Source: CAZVBR01 sp964625755 (lineage in GTDB: Bacteria; Patescibacteriota; Minisyncoccia; Phycocordibacterales; XYD1-FULL-46-19). Taken from it: a DNA stretch of 31,690 bases. This document shows positions 1 through 8,486 of the stretch, one piece after another. The first letter of the stretch is position 1. The number at the start of each line of letters is the position of its first letter. The translations under genes were made by a program, and so were the position numbers. The notes beneath the pieces are model-generated. The model did not search any database and was not told the origin of the DNA. It saw only the letters and a program-made list of their open reading frames with translations. The stretch lies in NCBI GenBank assembly GCA_964625755.1, contig CAZVBR010000006.1, positions 1 to 31,690 of the forward strand. Reading direction: 5' to 3'.

Positions 1-314
1 CTCCGGACAACATCCTGCCAAAAAACAGTATCTGCCTCTAAACGCTCCTCTTTTGTTCCACCATACCAATAAGCAATATCGTGATCCAGACACGCTTCCT
101 CATAATCTGCGCCAGGCAGACTATCCGGAAACAAGGTGCAACCATCAAAATGAAACGGCTGTGGCGGGACATCCTTACCTCTTTTGTGTCCGAACTCCAA
201 AGCTCTTGTCTGCATCCGGTCGGTAGTTTCCGGTAAATAACTCCGCTCCAATACAATACCCAATGTCAATAATGAGAGTAATAAAAATGAAAATAACAAT
301 ATTTTACTGATCAT
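1..314 (-). CDS. Secreted phospholipase A2-like protein, 3' end cut by window edge
   Basis: An open frame starts at the ATG at 312-314 and runs off the window with no stop, giving 104 residues. Residues 1-22 form a hydrophobic leader with a basic start (MISK then a Leu-rich stretch), so the protein is probably exported or membrane anchored. Around residues 58-90 it reads FDGCTLFPDS, then CLDHDIAYWYGG, then a Glu/Arg-rich helix (EERLEAD). A Cys followed by a His-Asp pair and a nearby Tyr resembles the catalytic helix of phospholipase A2 folds, where the His-Asp pair activates water and DGC lies near the calcium loop. An in-frame TAG five codons upstream fixes the start. No Shine-Dalgarno is visible. 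The family assignment comes from motif recognition only. A non-enzymatic PLA2-fold protein is possible, and the missing C-terminus leaves the tail unknown. Confidence 0.55.
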   Translation of the reverse strand, partial: MISKILLFSFLLLSLLTLGIVLERSYLPETTDRMQTRALEFGHKRGKDVPPQPFHFDGCTLFPDSLPGADYEEACLDHDIAYWYGGTKEERLEADTVFWQDVVR

Positions 315-480
315 ATTATCAAAACGACTATTCTTCCCGAGAACCCCCCTCTTTTTTGACGTTCCAAATTCCCGAAGACTGTTTATATTATAATGTTTGA
401 TCATACCACAAATTCAAGAACTTTACCGACCAACCCCCCTCTGATTCAAGCCCGGTCGCTACTCTATTCTATTTACACCA

Positions 481-510
481 ATACAGACCTCCCTTCTAGG
501 AGGTCTGTAT
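481..510 (-). terminator. Perfect 12-bp hairpin downstream of tRNA-Trp
   Basis: Bases 481-492 and 499-510 are exact reverse complements around a 6-base loop (CTTCTA). The hairpin begins 10 bases beyond the 3' end of tRNA-Trp on the minus strand. The following bases are not T-rich, so it may be a terminator without a U-tract, or a 3'-processing or stability hairpin of the tRNA precursor. Confidence 0.5.
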
Positions 511-519
511 CATTGAAGG

Positions 520-592
520 CAGGCCCGACAGGACTTGAACCTGCAACCTTCGGTTTTGGAGACCGATGCTCTGCCAGTTGAGCTACGGGCCT
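520..592 (-). tRNA. trnW: tRNA-Trp (CCA anticodon)
   Basis: The minus strand folds into a full cloverleaf. The acceptor AGGCCCG pairs with CGGGCCT, the anticodon stem TCGGT/ACCGA encloses the loop CTCCAAA, and the T loop is TTCAAGT. Anticodon CCA reads UGG. The discriminator is G73 (base 520), as expected for bacterial tRNA-Trp. The 3' CCA is not encoded (GCCT follows). It lies downstream of rpmG on the same strand. In many bacteria rpmG and trnW precede secE-nusG, but here the next gene is the phospholipase-like one. Confidence 0.95.
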
Positions 593-711
593 ATTCAAGA
601 TATTTCAATAATAACCGATAGACCAAAATCTGCCAAGCACCATTTATATCTTACCCCACACCCCATCATTAACACCCGGGACCGTCAACCGACGAACAAC
701 AAGATCTGATC

Positions 712-870
712 TTACTTTTTCTTTTCAGTGTGATCAACATGCTTTCGGCACCACCGGCAAAACTTTTTTAATTCAAGTTTTCGGGTAACCCTCTTTCGGT
801 TTTTCCTGGTCCAGTAGTTGATCCGACTGCAACCATCACACGCCATTTTTGTTAAATGTAACTGAGCCAT
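712..870 (-). CDS. rpmG: Large ribosomal subunit protein bL33
   Basis: This 52-residue basic protein starts at the ATG at 868-870 and ends with TAA. The N-terminal half has the bL33 pattern of a CxxC pair (CDGC) followed by an Arg-Ile-Asn-Tyr-Trp-Thr segment and a run of Lys/Arg. The C-terminal half has LELKKFC, a second CxxC (CRWC) and KHVDHTE. The four cysteines form a zinc-ribbon site, so this is the zinc-binding (C+) form of L33. It sits near the E site of the 50S subunit. Its length is normal. No Shine-Dalgarno is seen. The extended -10 promoter at 907-933 would give a leader of about 30 bases. tRNA-Trp follows 119 bases downstream on the same strand and may be cotranscribed. Bases 593-711 hold nothing else I can identify. 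Confidence 0.93.
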   Translation of the reverse strand: MAQLHLTKMACDGCSRINYWTRKNRKRVTRKLELKKFCRWCRKHVDHTEKKK

Positions 871-906
871 AATTTATTTATTTACCATTAATATCAGTAC
901 TACTAT

Positions 907-933
907 AGTATAACAAAACAAGGTAAAAATCAA
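907..933 (-). promoter_or_regulatory. Extended -10 promoter for rpmG
   Basis: On the minus strand a TGT triplet (913-915) precedes TATACT (907-912), forming an extended -10. A TTGATT -35-like box lies at 928-933 with a short 15-base spacer. The predicted start is about 30 bases before the rpmG ATG. Confidence 0.5.
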
Positions 934-980
934 CCAGCAAACCAAAAAGTCTTTTGACAAACCCGGTCTCAAAATATGAT

Positions 981-1008
981 TTGTGATTTAACATTTGACT
1001 AGTATAAT
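981..1008 (+). promoter_or_regulatory. Promoter for the P-type ATPase
   Basis: TTGTGA at 981-986 and a perfect TATAAT at 1003-1008 are separated by 16 bases. The predicted transcript start, near 1015, leaves about 19 A-rich bases before the GTG start at 1034, with no Shine-Dalgarno sequence. Confidence 0.5.
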
Positions 1009-1033
1009 GAATAAAAAGCTAAAATAATAAAAC

Positions 1034-3739
1034 GTGACCGTAAAAAATGGCAACAAAAACAACGAAATAACCTGGGATCGATACTCAATAAACGACACTT
1101 TAAAAGAATTACGATCCGACCGGGAGCTTGGTTTAACCTCCCAAGACGCCCAGATCAGAAAACAGCAATATGGCCCAAATCAACTCCCGGAAGCCAAACC
1201 GGACTCGATCGGAAAGATCTTCATTCGACAGTTCAAAAGCCCCTTGATCTACCTCCTGCTGGGAGCGGCGTTAGTGGTTTTAGCTCTAGGCGATTGGGTA
1301 GACGGAGGCATAATAATTTTTGTCCTGTTTTTTAATGCAGTAATCGGAACTTTTCAAACCCAGAAAGCCCAGAACACCCTTCAAGCTTTAAAAAAATTCT
1401 CCGAAACCAATGCTTTGGTGTTGCGAGACGGGGAATACAAGACCGTACCGGATAAAGAGATCGTCCCAGGGGACATTATTTCCCTGGAAGAAGGAGATAA
1501 GATCCCGGCTGACGCCCGGGTTATCCTGTCCTTCAATTTACATACCGATGAATCAAGTTTAACCGGCGAATCACAAGCCGTCGCCAAACACTCCGAAGTG
1601 ATCGAAGAACCCAACTCGGCCCTGGGGGATAAAAAAAATTTAGTATTCAAAGGCACTAATGTCGTTTCGGGGCGCGGGATGGCCGTAGTTTTTGCTACCG
1701 GCACCGAAACCTATATCGGTTATATTTCCCAAGAAGTAAAAGCAATACAATCCGAGATCCCGCTTCAAAAAGACATTCGGGCATTATCTCATATTATTAT
1801 CGTCATAGTCCTGGCTTTAGCATTTATTATTTTCGCTTATGGCTTGATCCAAGATCAGGACCCGGCCACCATGTTCAATATTGCGGTGGCGGTGGTGGTT
1901 TCTGCCATACCGGAAGGGTTGCCGGTGGTTATCACTCTCCTGTTGGCCACCGGGGTTTGGCGGATGAACAAAAGACAGGTTTTGATCAAGCAGTTGCAGG
2001 CCGTAGAAGCCCTGGGGGAAACCCGAGTGATCGCCGTCGACAAAACCGGCACGATCACCCGAAACGAAATGATGATCAAAGAAATTTACAGTCACGAAGA
2101 TCATTTCACCGTCCTTGGCCGGGGTTATGACCCTCACGGATCGATCGCTCTGGAAAATGACCCTCTCAATAACCCAAGCCGTCTTCGGTCCCTGGTCCGA
2201 GCCGGACTAATTGGGTCACTTAACTCAAACGCCAAACTATTTCTGGGTGAAGATAAAGACTGGCAAGTCGCCGGAGATCCCACAGAAGCAGCTTTAACGG
2301 TTTTAGCCGGCAAGATCGGCCTGCCAACCAAAACATCCTTATTGAAAAAATATAAACTGGAACATGAACTTCCCTTTAGTTCACATACCAAATATCACGC
2401 CAGCCTTTTTCGATCAAAGGATCGGGGTTTGGAATATTTAGTAGTCGGCGCCCCGGAGGTTATCTTAAACCAGTCGACTAAGTATCATGACGGCAAAAGA
2501 GTCCGGAAACTATCTCTGGCTAAACAAAAAGAACTGAAAGAGCGGATCACAAAAATGTCGGAAAAGGGACTCAGAGTTCTGGCCTTTGGAAGTCGTAAAA
2601 TAACCAACTTTGAAAATGATCCGGAAAACGACATTGCCGACCTGGTATTTGAAGGATTGTACGGAATGCAAGATATTTTAAGAAAAAATGTCGATGAGGT
2701 CGTTTCCCAAGCCCGTATGGCCGGCCTTAAAGTGATCATGATCACCGGCGATCATCAAAGTACCGCTCGGGCCATCGCCGGGTCGGCCGGGATCCTACAG
2801 GAAAATGACACCCTAATGACCGGTGAAGAGATAGATACGTTAAACAGCGAAGAACTGTCTGAAAAAATAGACCGGGTCACGGTTTTTGCCCGCGTTTCTC
2901 CGGAGCATAAGCTAAAGATCATCTCAGCCTGGCAACAGAAAGGTCAGATCATTGCCATGACCGGCGACGGAGTGAACGACGCTCTGTCATTAATGGCGGC
3001 CGATCTGGGAATGGCCATGGGACGACACGGAACCGAAGTGGCTAAAGAATCATCAGACCTGGTCTTACTGGATGATAATTTTTCAAGCATTATTGCCGGA
3101 GTGGAAGAGGGCCGAAATATTTACAAAGGAATCCAGAAAGTTCTTCTGTTTCTTTTTTCTACCAATATTGGAGAGATCTTAATAATTTTAATCGCTTTAT
3201 TTATCAGCTTGCCGTTGCCAGTCACCGCCGCTCAATTGATCTGGTTAAATTTTGTCACTGATGGTCTACTAGTCTCGGCCCTGGCCATGGAACCCAAAGA
3301 AATCGGCCTTCTGGAAAAACCATTTAAAAAACCGAATCGTTGGCTGATCGATAAAACCACCTTAAACAGAATGATACTAATGGCATCAACCATGACCTTG
3401 GGCACCCTATTTCTATACATCTGGTACCAGCCAAACATGAACACCACTTATGCCATGACCGTTGCCGTGACCACTATGGCGGTTTTTCAATGGTTTAAGA
3501 TCTGGAACTGTCGATCGGAAAACAAATCTGTATTTACCCTCAACCCATTCAGCAACCTCTATCTGATCGGGGCTTTTCTGCTGGTTATTACTCTGCAAAT
3601 TACCGCTATTTATCACCCCTGGGGCCAAGAGATACTCGAATTTGAGCCCCTAGCTCTGATCGATTGGCTAGCTATTCTCACCGTCGGCCTATCCACGATC
3701 TTAGTGGATGAACTCTGGAAACTCACTCACCGCCGGTAA
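1034..3739 (+). CDS. P2-type cation (probably Ca2+) transporting ATPase
   Basis: This 901-residue P-type ATPase has all core motifs: the A-domain TGES at 177-180, the phosphorylated Asp336 in DKTGTIT, TGDGVND at 643-649, and about ten membrane helices in the 2+2+6 pattern. Ion-site residues match SERCA-type pumps: PEGLP at 293-297 in M4 (Glu294), Asn711 and Glu714 in M5 (TNIGE), and Asn739, Thr742 and Asp743 in M6 (NFVTD). A Ca2+ efflux role at the cytoplasmic membrane is therefore most likely; the SERCA M8 glutamate was not identified. The nucleotide-domain motif KGAPE reads VGAPE (471-475), so the usual lysine is Val. The start is a GTG, chosen because the N-terminal W-D-R-Y cation-ATPase region follows at once and the promoter is only about 25 bases upstream. 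The gene stands alone, facing tRNA genes on the opposite strand. Confidence 0.93.
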   Translation: MTVKNGNKNNEITWDRYSINDTLKELRSDRELGLTSQDAQIRKQQYGPNQLPEAKPDSIGKIFIRQFKSPLIYLLLGAALVVLALGDWVDGGIIIFVLFFNAVIGTFQTQKAQNTLQALKKFSETNALVLRDGEYKTVPDKEIVPGDIISLEEGDKIPADARVILSFNLHTDESSLTGESQAVAKHSEVIEEPNSALGDKKNLVFKGTNVVSGRGMAVVFATGTETYIGYISQEVKAIQSEIPLQKDIRALSHIIIVIVLALAFIIFAYGLIQDQDPATMFNIAVAVVVSAIPEGLPVVITLLLATGVWRMNKRQVLIKQLQAVEALGETRVIAVDKTGTITRNEMMIKEIYSHEDHFTVLGRGYDPHGSIALENDPLNNPSRLRSLVRAGLIGSLNSNAKLFLGEDKDWQVAGDPTEAALTVLAGKIGLPTKTSLLKKYKLEHELPFSSHTKYHASLFRSKDRGLEYLVVGAPEVILNQSTKYHDGKRVRKLSLAKQKELKERITKMSEKGLRVLAFGSRKITNFENDPENDIADLVFEGLYGMQDILRKNVDEVVSQARMAGLKVIMITGDHQSTARAIAGSAGILQENDTLMTGEEIDTLNSEELSEKIDRVTVFARVSPEHKLKIISAWQQKGQIIAMTGDGVNDALSLMAADLGMAMGRHGTEVAKESSDLVLLDDNFSSIIAGVEEGRNIYKGIQKVLLFLFSTNIGEILIILIALFISLPLPVTAAQLIWLNFVTDGLLVSALAMEPKEIGLLEKPFKKPNRWLIDKTTLNRMILMASTMTLGTLFLYIWYQPNMNTTYAMTVAVTTMAVFQWFKIWNCRSENKSVFTLNPFSNLYLIGAFLLVITLQITAIYHPWGQEILEFEPLALIDWLAILTVGLSTILVDELWKLTHRR

Positions 3740-3778
3740 ATGGCTGGAACACCTGGTCCTGGCCTGTGATTTAAATAG

Positions 3779-3850
3779 TCCCCTTGGCAGGAATCGAACC
3801 TGCATCACGAGCTCCGGAGGCCCGCGTTTTATCCATTAAACTACAAGGGG
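3779..3850 (-). tRNA. trnR: tRNA-Arg (CCG anticodon)
   Basis: The cloverleaf has acceptor CCCCTTG/CAAGGGG, D stem GTTT/AAAC and anticodon stem CGGGC/GCTCG with loop CTCCGGA (anticodon CCG). The T arm is GCAGG-TTCGATT-CCTGC. The discriminator is A (base 3779). CCA is not encoded. Confidence 0.94.
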
Positions 3851-3941
3851 TACTTTAATATTTAATTTCCATAAACCAACCTTGTCTTATAATAAACAAT
3901 CTCAAATTAAAAGTTAAGGTCTTTCAAGTCGGAAAAACTCA

Positions 3942-3977
3942 AACCGCCGAGGATCTTAAGTCTCTCGGCGGTTTTTT
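3942..3977 (+). terminator. Strong intrinsic terminator, T-tract on the plus strand
   Basis: A 10-bp stem (AACCGCCGAG at 3942-3951, CTCGGCGGTT at 3964-3973) with a 12-base loop runs into TTTTTT on the plus strand. It may end read-through from the ATPase gene, or a short transcript from the TATAAT at 3888-3893. On the minus strand it is followed by TTTGAGTTTTT, so it could also terminate tRNA-Tyr transcripts. Bases 3851-3941 hold no gene I can identify. Confidence 0.75.
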
Positions 3978-3994
3978 CTTCTTACCCCTAAAAG

Positions 3995-4078
3995 TGCGCC
4001 GGGCAGGATTCGAACCTGCGTAGCCCTCAGGGCGGCGGATTTACAGTCCGCTGCAATTGACCGCTCTGCCACCGACGC
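3995..4078 (-). tRNA. trnY: tRNA-Tyr (GTA anticodon)
   Basis: This class II cloverleaf has acceptor GCGTCGG/CCGGCGC, anticodon loop CTGTAAA (anticodon GTA) and a long variable arm (CGCCC...GGGCT type), as normal for bacterial tRNA-Tyr. The discriminator is A (base 3995). CCA is not encoded. It lies 41 bases downstream of the clpB stop on the same strand and could be cotranscribed with it. Confidence 0.95.
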
Positions 4079-4119
4079 TTACCTGTTCATTCTGCCAGAA
4101 AAAGCTTTGACAGTCAAAA

Positions 4120-6807
4120 TCAATTAACACTCAGTGAACCCACCTTCGATGATTTAACTCTCCCGCGCTGAGGTATCTTGTAGCTTTTCTTTAATTCTAC
4201 CGCCAACTCCCCGCGCTTGACCGACACCTTTACCACGCCACCGTTTTCCACTTTTCGGCAAATTATAAACTCGGCTACCGGATTTAAGATCTTGGTTTGA
4301 ATCATGCGTTTTAAAGGTCGAGCTCCGTACTCCGGACTATACCCGCTTTGAGCCAGATGATCGACCGCTTCATTGGTCACTTCCAACTTGATCCCTTTAT
4401 TGACCAACCTGTCCTTAACCAAATTCAACTGAAGCAATACGATCTCTTTTACCGCTTCCAGCGGCAAGGGCTCAAATATCAATATCTCATCTAAACGATT
4501 CAGAAATTCCGGCCGGAAATGATCCTTCAATCGTTCCATGATCCGATCTTTAACCCCCAAAAAACTGCCTTTATCTTGGTCTGAGGCAAAACCTAATTGA
4601 TTATAATTATCTATATGCTCACTTCCCAGATTAGAGGTCATGATAATGATGGTGTTTTTGAAATTAACCACCCGACCCTTGGCATCGGTCAAACGTCCGT
4701 TATCCAACACCTGAAGTAGGACATTAAACACCTCCGGATGAGCCTTCTCGATCTCATCAAGTAACAGCACCGAGTACGGCCGGTGACGGACCGTCTCAGT
4801 CAAAGATCCGCCTTCATCATAACCGACGTAACCCGGGGGTGAACCGATGATCTTTGATACCGAATACTTTTCCATGTACTCGGACATATCCATTCTGACC
4901 AATGAATTCTCGTCATTGAACATAAACTCGGCCAGTTTTCGAGCTAATTCGGTTTTACCCACTCCGGTCGGCCCAAGAAAGATAAATGACCCGATCGGAC
5001 GATCAGGATCAGAAACACCGGCCCGGGACCGTCGAACCAATTCACTGATCTTTGCAATAGCCTCCGACTGACCTTTAACCTTTTGACTTAACTTTTCTTC
5101 CATTTCGGATAATTTTTTAGCTTCTTCCTCAAGCATTTTCACCACCGGCACTCCTGTCCAACGAGACACCACCCGGGCCACCTCTTCTTCAGTTACCTCC
5201 TCCTTTAAGATCCTGCGGGAACTTTGTAATTTTTTCAGGCGAGCCTCTTTGCTCTTTAGAACTTTCTCTTCCTCCGGGATCTGACTGTAACGAATTTCCG
5301 CCGCCTTAGCCAGATCACTTTTCATTTCGGCGTGAGCCACTTCCTGCCTTAAGTTCTCCAATTTATATTTACTCGACCGAATATCCTCGATGATCTCCTT
5401 TTCGTTCTTCCATTTTAACTCAAGCTCTCCGGTCTTTTCCCGGAGATCACTTATCTCTTTATCGATCTGTTTTATCCGGTCTCTTGATTCTTTACTTTTT
5501 TTACTCTCTTTACTCAAAGCCTCTTTTTCCACCTCTAAACGCTTGATCGAGCGTTCAGTTTCTTCCAAAGCTACCGGTTTATTGTCCAACTGCAACCGAA
5601 GAGCTGAAGCAGCTTCATCCACCAGGTCAATCGCCTTGTCGGGTAAAAATCTGTCGGTAATATAACGACTGGACAGATTAACAGCCGCCACCAAAGCATC
5701 ATCTTTAATATGAACCCCGTGATGCAGTTCATATTTATCTTTCAAACCGCGCAAAATAGCCACTGCATCTTCCACTCCCGGCTCCTCTACGGTTATCGGC
5801 TGAAATCTCCGGGTTAAGGCCTGATCTCGTTCAATATGTTTTTGATACTCTTTGATCGTTGTTGCCCCGATCATCCTAAGATCACCCCGAGCCAAAGGTG
5901 GTTTCAACATATTAGAGGCGTCAATCGCCCCCTCAGCGGCCCCCGCTCCGACTATCGAATGTAGTTCATCAATAAATAAGATCACTTTATTTTCTGACTT
6001 TTCCACCTCCTTAATAATGCCTTTCAATCTCTCTTCAAATTCACCGCGATACTTTGTTCCGGCGATCAAAAGCCCCAGATCAAGAGACACGATCTCTTTA
6101 TCCCGCAGAGACTCCGGTGCCTCTTGAGAAGCAATACTTAAAGCCAGGCCTTCGGCTATGGCCGTTTTCCCGGTACCCGCTTCTCCGATCAGGACCGGAT
6201 TATTTTTTGTTCGGCGAGATAATATCTCCATGATCCTTTTTATTTCCTCCTCTCGACCGATAACCGGATCAAGTTGATCATTTTTTGCCATATCGGTTAA
6301 ATTCTTGGCATATCGCTCCAAAGCTTTGAATTTTTTAGGCTCTTCACTGTCGGCTATCCGGCCGGTTCTCATCTCCTCAACAATTTGATTGACGTTCTCC
6401 TTACTTATCCTGAAACGACTCAAGATATCTCGAGCCTGACTCGGTATTTCAAGCAATGCCAAAAACAAGTACTCGGATGACACATAATCATCCTGAAAAT
6501 TGGTAGCGATCTTAGCTGAGGCATCAAACACCCGGACCAACTCGGAACTAAGATATATTTGATAAGAAGGAGTGGAAACTGAACTACTATCGGCCCCCTC
6601 CAAACTATCAAGCAGATAATCAGTCAACATAATGCTGTCCACTTCCAACTTATCAATGATCGAAACCACAGAACTCTCCTCCTGATGCAACAGGGCAGCT
6701 AACAAATGCAACGGATTGACATGATTTTTTCCGCGCTCGATCGCCAACTCATGAGCTTTCCGGATGGCTTCCTTGGCTTTGGTTGTAAAATTTTGAAATG
6801 GTGGCAT
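4120..6807 (-). CDS. clpB: ClpB-like AAA+ disaggregase carrying a ClpP-loop-like LGF tripeptide
   Basis: This 895-residue Hsp100 protein has a double Clp N-domain (about 1-145), AAA-1 with Walker A GEAGTGKT (208-215) and Walker B ILFIDE (276-281), and a long coiled-coil M domain (about 405-530) of ClpB type. AAA-2 follows, with GPTGVGKT (612-619), pore loop GYVG (659-662), Walker B LLLDE (681-685) and the arginine-rich C-terminal subdomain. The M domain and the SRWTGVPV segment point to ClpB, which threads aggregated proteins with DnaK. However, between SNLGS (725-729) and FRPEFLNR there is an extra segment containing LGF (738-740), where ClpA/C/X carry their [LIV]G[FL] ClpP-docking loop and E. 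coli ClpB has none. The start is an ATG with a leader of about 40 bases and no Shine-Dalgarno. It could equally be annotated clpC; no clpP is in the window. Confidence 0.88.
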   Translation of the reverse strand: MPPFQNFTTKAKEAIRKAHELAIERGKNHVNPLHLLAALLHQEESSVVSIIDKLEVDSIMLTDYLLDSLEGADSSSVSTPSYQIYLSSELVRVFDASAKIATNFQDDYVSSEYLFLALLEIPSQARDILSRFRISKENVNQIVEEMRTGRIADSEEPKKFKALERYAKNLTDMAKNDQLDPVIGREEEIKRIMEILSRRTKNNPVLIGEAGTGKTAIAEGLALSIASQEAPESLRDKEIVSLDLGLLIAGTKYRGEFEERLKGIIKEVEKSENKVILFIDELHSIVGAGAAEGAIDASNMLKPPLARGDLRMIGATTIKEYQKHIERDQALTRRFQPITVEEPGVEDAVAILRGLKDKYELHHGVHIKDDALVAAVNLSSRYITDRFLPDKAIDLVDEAASALRLQLDNKPVALEETERSIKRLEVEKEALSKESKKSKESRDRIKQIDKEISDLREKTGELELKWKNEKEIIEDIRSSKYKLENLRQEVAHAEMKSDLAKAAEIRYSQIPEEEKVLKSKEARLKKLQSSRRILKEEVTEEEVARVVSRWTGVPVVKMLEEEAKKLSEMEEKLSQKVKGQSEAIAKISELVRRSRAGVSDPDRPIGSFIFLGPTGVGKTELARKLAEFMFNDENSLVRMDMSEYMEKYSVSKIIGSPPGYVGYDEGGSLTETVRHRPYSVLLLDEIEKAHPEVFNVLLQVLDNGRLTDAKGRVVNFKNTIIIMTSNLGSEHIDNYNQLGFASDQDKGSFLGVKDRIMERLKDHFRPEFLNRLDEILIFEPLPLEAVKEIVLLQLNLVKDRLVNKGIKLEVTNEAVDHLAQSGYSPEYGARPLKRMIQTKILNPVAEFIICRKVENGGVVKVSVKRGELAVELKKSYKIPQRGRVKSSKVGSLSVN

Positions 6808-6847
6808 AAACAGAAATAAATACTTTAATTAGCGAATTAATAATCCA

Positions 6848-6877
6848 ATTATACAACAACTATCTATTACTAGTCAA
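6848..6877 (-). promoter_or_regulatory. Sigma70-type promoter for clpB
   Basis: On the minus strand TTGACT (6872-6877) and TATAAT (6848-6853) are separated by 18 bases. The -35 overlaps the stop codon of the upstream pseudoprotease gene, so clpB has its own promoter. I see no CIRCE-like inverted repeat. Confidence 0.65.
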
Positions 6878-7757
6878 CTACAGAAAACAGGGTGCCTCCG
6901 GTTAAAACTTCTTCTGAACCCAAACTCAGACCGATCAGGAGACCTTCGGTGTTTAGAACCGGACCTCCCATATTTCTCGCTTCTGAAGCTTTTGTTTTGA
7001 AAATATGTCCGTCACCTCTTATCTGAGAAATTACTCCGACCGAAGCCATAGAGTTATCTTTATGTATCGCCCCGACAGTGATCACTGTCTGCCCGACTGC
7101 CACCGGGTCAGCTGCGATCTCTAAAATATCCTGCCCGGAAACGTAAGACAAAAAATCTTCTCTTGACCCCGGCTCCACCTCTAACCACAACAGTTCATCA
7201 TTTGTCCCGCTTTTTTTTGTAATTTCAACCGGAAAACTAAACCCCTCTTCCGGCACGATCATGTAACGGGGCACCATTTTTTCCGTCGATTCACCTTCAG
7301 TACCTTCTTCAACGTCTTCTTCCGAACTTTCAGTCTCACCGCTCCCATCTTTTCCTTCTTCATTTTCAGTCTCCCGAACAATGACCCCGGAAAAAGACAC
7401 CAACAACCCGTCTTGATTCAAGAGAGTCGCCGATCCCGTTTGACTTAGACTCCCGTCTTCCATCTTGACCACCGGAAAAACATTACCTTTGGCCGTCTCG
7501 TAAGCTCTGGCGATCATATCTTCTTCTTTCATGACCGGAACCTCCACCTCTTTGATCACTTCTTTTATTTTTGGCTCCTCCGGCACCACTCTCTCGATAG
7601 TTCTCTCAACCACTCTGTTTATGGTCTGAGAGACACCGGGAGATGATTGATCCATTAATGTAACCGTCACGATACCGGTCGCAAGCGAGGTCACAAAGCT
7701 GACCAAAAGCACCAGGAGTATAAATTGATTACGATTTAATTCTTCCATAAATTTCAA
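6870..7757 (-). CDS. Membrane-anchored trypsin/DegP-fold protein lacking catalytic residues
   Basis: This 295-residue protein has an N-terminal membrane helix (about 12-35), a charged Glu/Lys/Val linker (45-75), and an extracytoplasmic domain with a DegP/trypsin-like layout. GSATLLNQDGLLVS (108-121) matches the strand pair that normally ends in TN-x-H, but here SFSG replaces the His region. DELLWLEV (187-194) matches the Asp strand. The site of the nucleophile, usually GNSGGP, reads RNMGGPVLN (261-269), with Met263 in place of Ser. The catalytic His and Ser are therefore absent and it should not be a serine protease. An acidic, low-complexity insert of about 30 residues (129-160) interrupts the barrel. 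Inference: a binding or scaffold protein at the membrane exterior. The start could instead be Met4. It ends where the clpB promoter begins. Confidence 0.75.
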   Translation of the reverse strand: MKFMEELNRNQFILLVLLVSFVTSLATGIVTVTLMDQSSPGVSQTINRVVERTIERVVPEEPKIKEVIKEVEVPVMKEEDMIARAYETAKGNVFPVVKMEDGSLSQTGSATLLNQDGLLVSFSGVIVRETENEEGKDGSGETESSEEDVEEGTEGESTEKMVPRYMIVPEEGFSFPVEITKKSGTNDELLWLEVEPGSREDFLSYVSGQDILEIAADPVAVGQTVITVGAIHKDNSMASVGVISQIRGDGHIFKTKASEARNMGGPVLNTEGLLIGLSLGSEEVLTGGTLFSVVD

Positions 7758-7819
7758 GCCCTGTCCCTATCATAAGGAAAAAAGGCCGTAAAATCAAATA
7801 CTTGCCACGATTTGATCGA

Positions 7820-8434
7820 TCAATATTGAAGCCCTTGCCAGATGTCGTTTACCTGAACCCAATTGATAACCTCAAACCAGGCCTCCAGATACTCCGGCCG
7901 TCGATTTTGATGTTTTAGATAATAAGCATGCTCCCAAACATCAACCCCTAAGACCGGTTTTAGGCCATCACTTAGAGGGCAATCTTGATTTGCCGTGGTC
8001 ACGATAGACAGCTTGCCTTCAGAATCGGAAACCAACCACGCCCAACCGGACCCGAACACCCCAAGGGCCGCTGCAGTAAATTCAGATCGAAATTCCTTGT
8101 AACTACCGAAATTTTTTTCCAGAATCTCTAACAGGTCCTGCCCGGGTTCTTTTTTATCAGAGTCCGGGGTCATTATTTTCCAAAAAAAGCTGTGATTAAA
8201 ATGACCACCTCCGTGACGCCGGACAGATTCCTTTATTTCCTCCGGCAAAGACCGAAGCTCTGCTAATAATTCTTCAACAGTCATCTCCGTTAGATCATCT
8301 CTCCCTTCTAAAGCTTGGTTTAATTTATCAACATAGGTTTGATGATGTTTAAGATGATGAAGTCTCATGGTTTCTTCATCAATATAAGGCTCAAGGTCGT
8401 TATAATTATAAGGTAACGAAGGTAATGAATACAT
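7820..8434 (-). CDS. sodA: Superoxide dismutase, Fe/Mn family (Mn-type signature)
   Basis: This 204-residue enzyme disproportionates superoxide to oxygen and hydrogen peroxide. The metal ligands are His26 (LHHLKHH), His81 (GGHFNHSFFW), Asp165 and His169 (DVWEHAYY). The outer-sphere glutamine is Gln150 (TANQDCP) and Gly77 precedes His78 in GGGH, a combination typical of Mn-dependent rather than Fe-dependent members. A cambialistic enzyme is possible. There is no signal peptide, so it is cytoplasmic. Its length is normal. The start ATG lies only 5 bases after a perfect TATAAT (8440-8445), implying a leaderless mRNA. It has its own promoter between the pseudoprotease and cysteine desulfurase genes. 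No catalase is nearby; an AhpF-like reductase lies at 27849. Confidence 0.95.
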   Translation of the reverse strand: MYSLPSLPYNYNDLEPYIDEETMRLHHLKHHQTYVDKLNQALEGRDDLTEMTVEELLAELRSLPEEIKESVRRHGGGHFNHSFFWKIMTPDSDKKEPGQDLLEILEKNFGSYKEFRSEFTAAALGVFGSGWAWLVSDSEGKLSIVTTANQDCPLSDGLKPVLGVDVWEHAYYLKHQNRRPEYLEAWFEVINWVQVNDIWQGLQY

Positions 8435-8439
8435 AATAC

Positions 8440-8445
8440 ATTATA
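8440..8445 (-). promoter_or_regulatory. -10 box giving leaderless sodA mRNA
   Basis: A perfect TATAAT on the minus strand ends 5 bases before the sodA ATG, so transcription is expected to begin at or next to the start codon. No convincing -35 box is seen. Confidence 0.5.
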
Positions 8446-8486
8446 GATTAAGCCATTAAACTAACACCAGTCTAACACAACCGAAC

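Noticed and set aside
38..256. 72-residue frame on the minus strand
   Set aside because: It overlaps, in another frame, the open signal-peptide-bearing phospholipase-like gene, which has recognisable motifs and a better start.
356..394. TTGACG and TATAAT on the plus strand upstream of 400
   Set aside because: The spacer is 27 bases, and no plus-strand gene follows before tRNA-Trp on the opposite strand.
393..581. 62-residue frame on the plus strand
   Set aside because: It runs through the antisense of tRNA-Trp and the 12-bp hairpin, so it is not a plausible gene.
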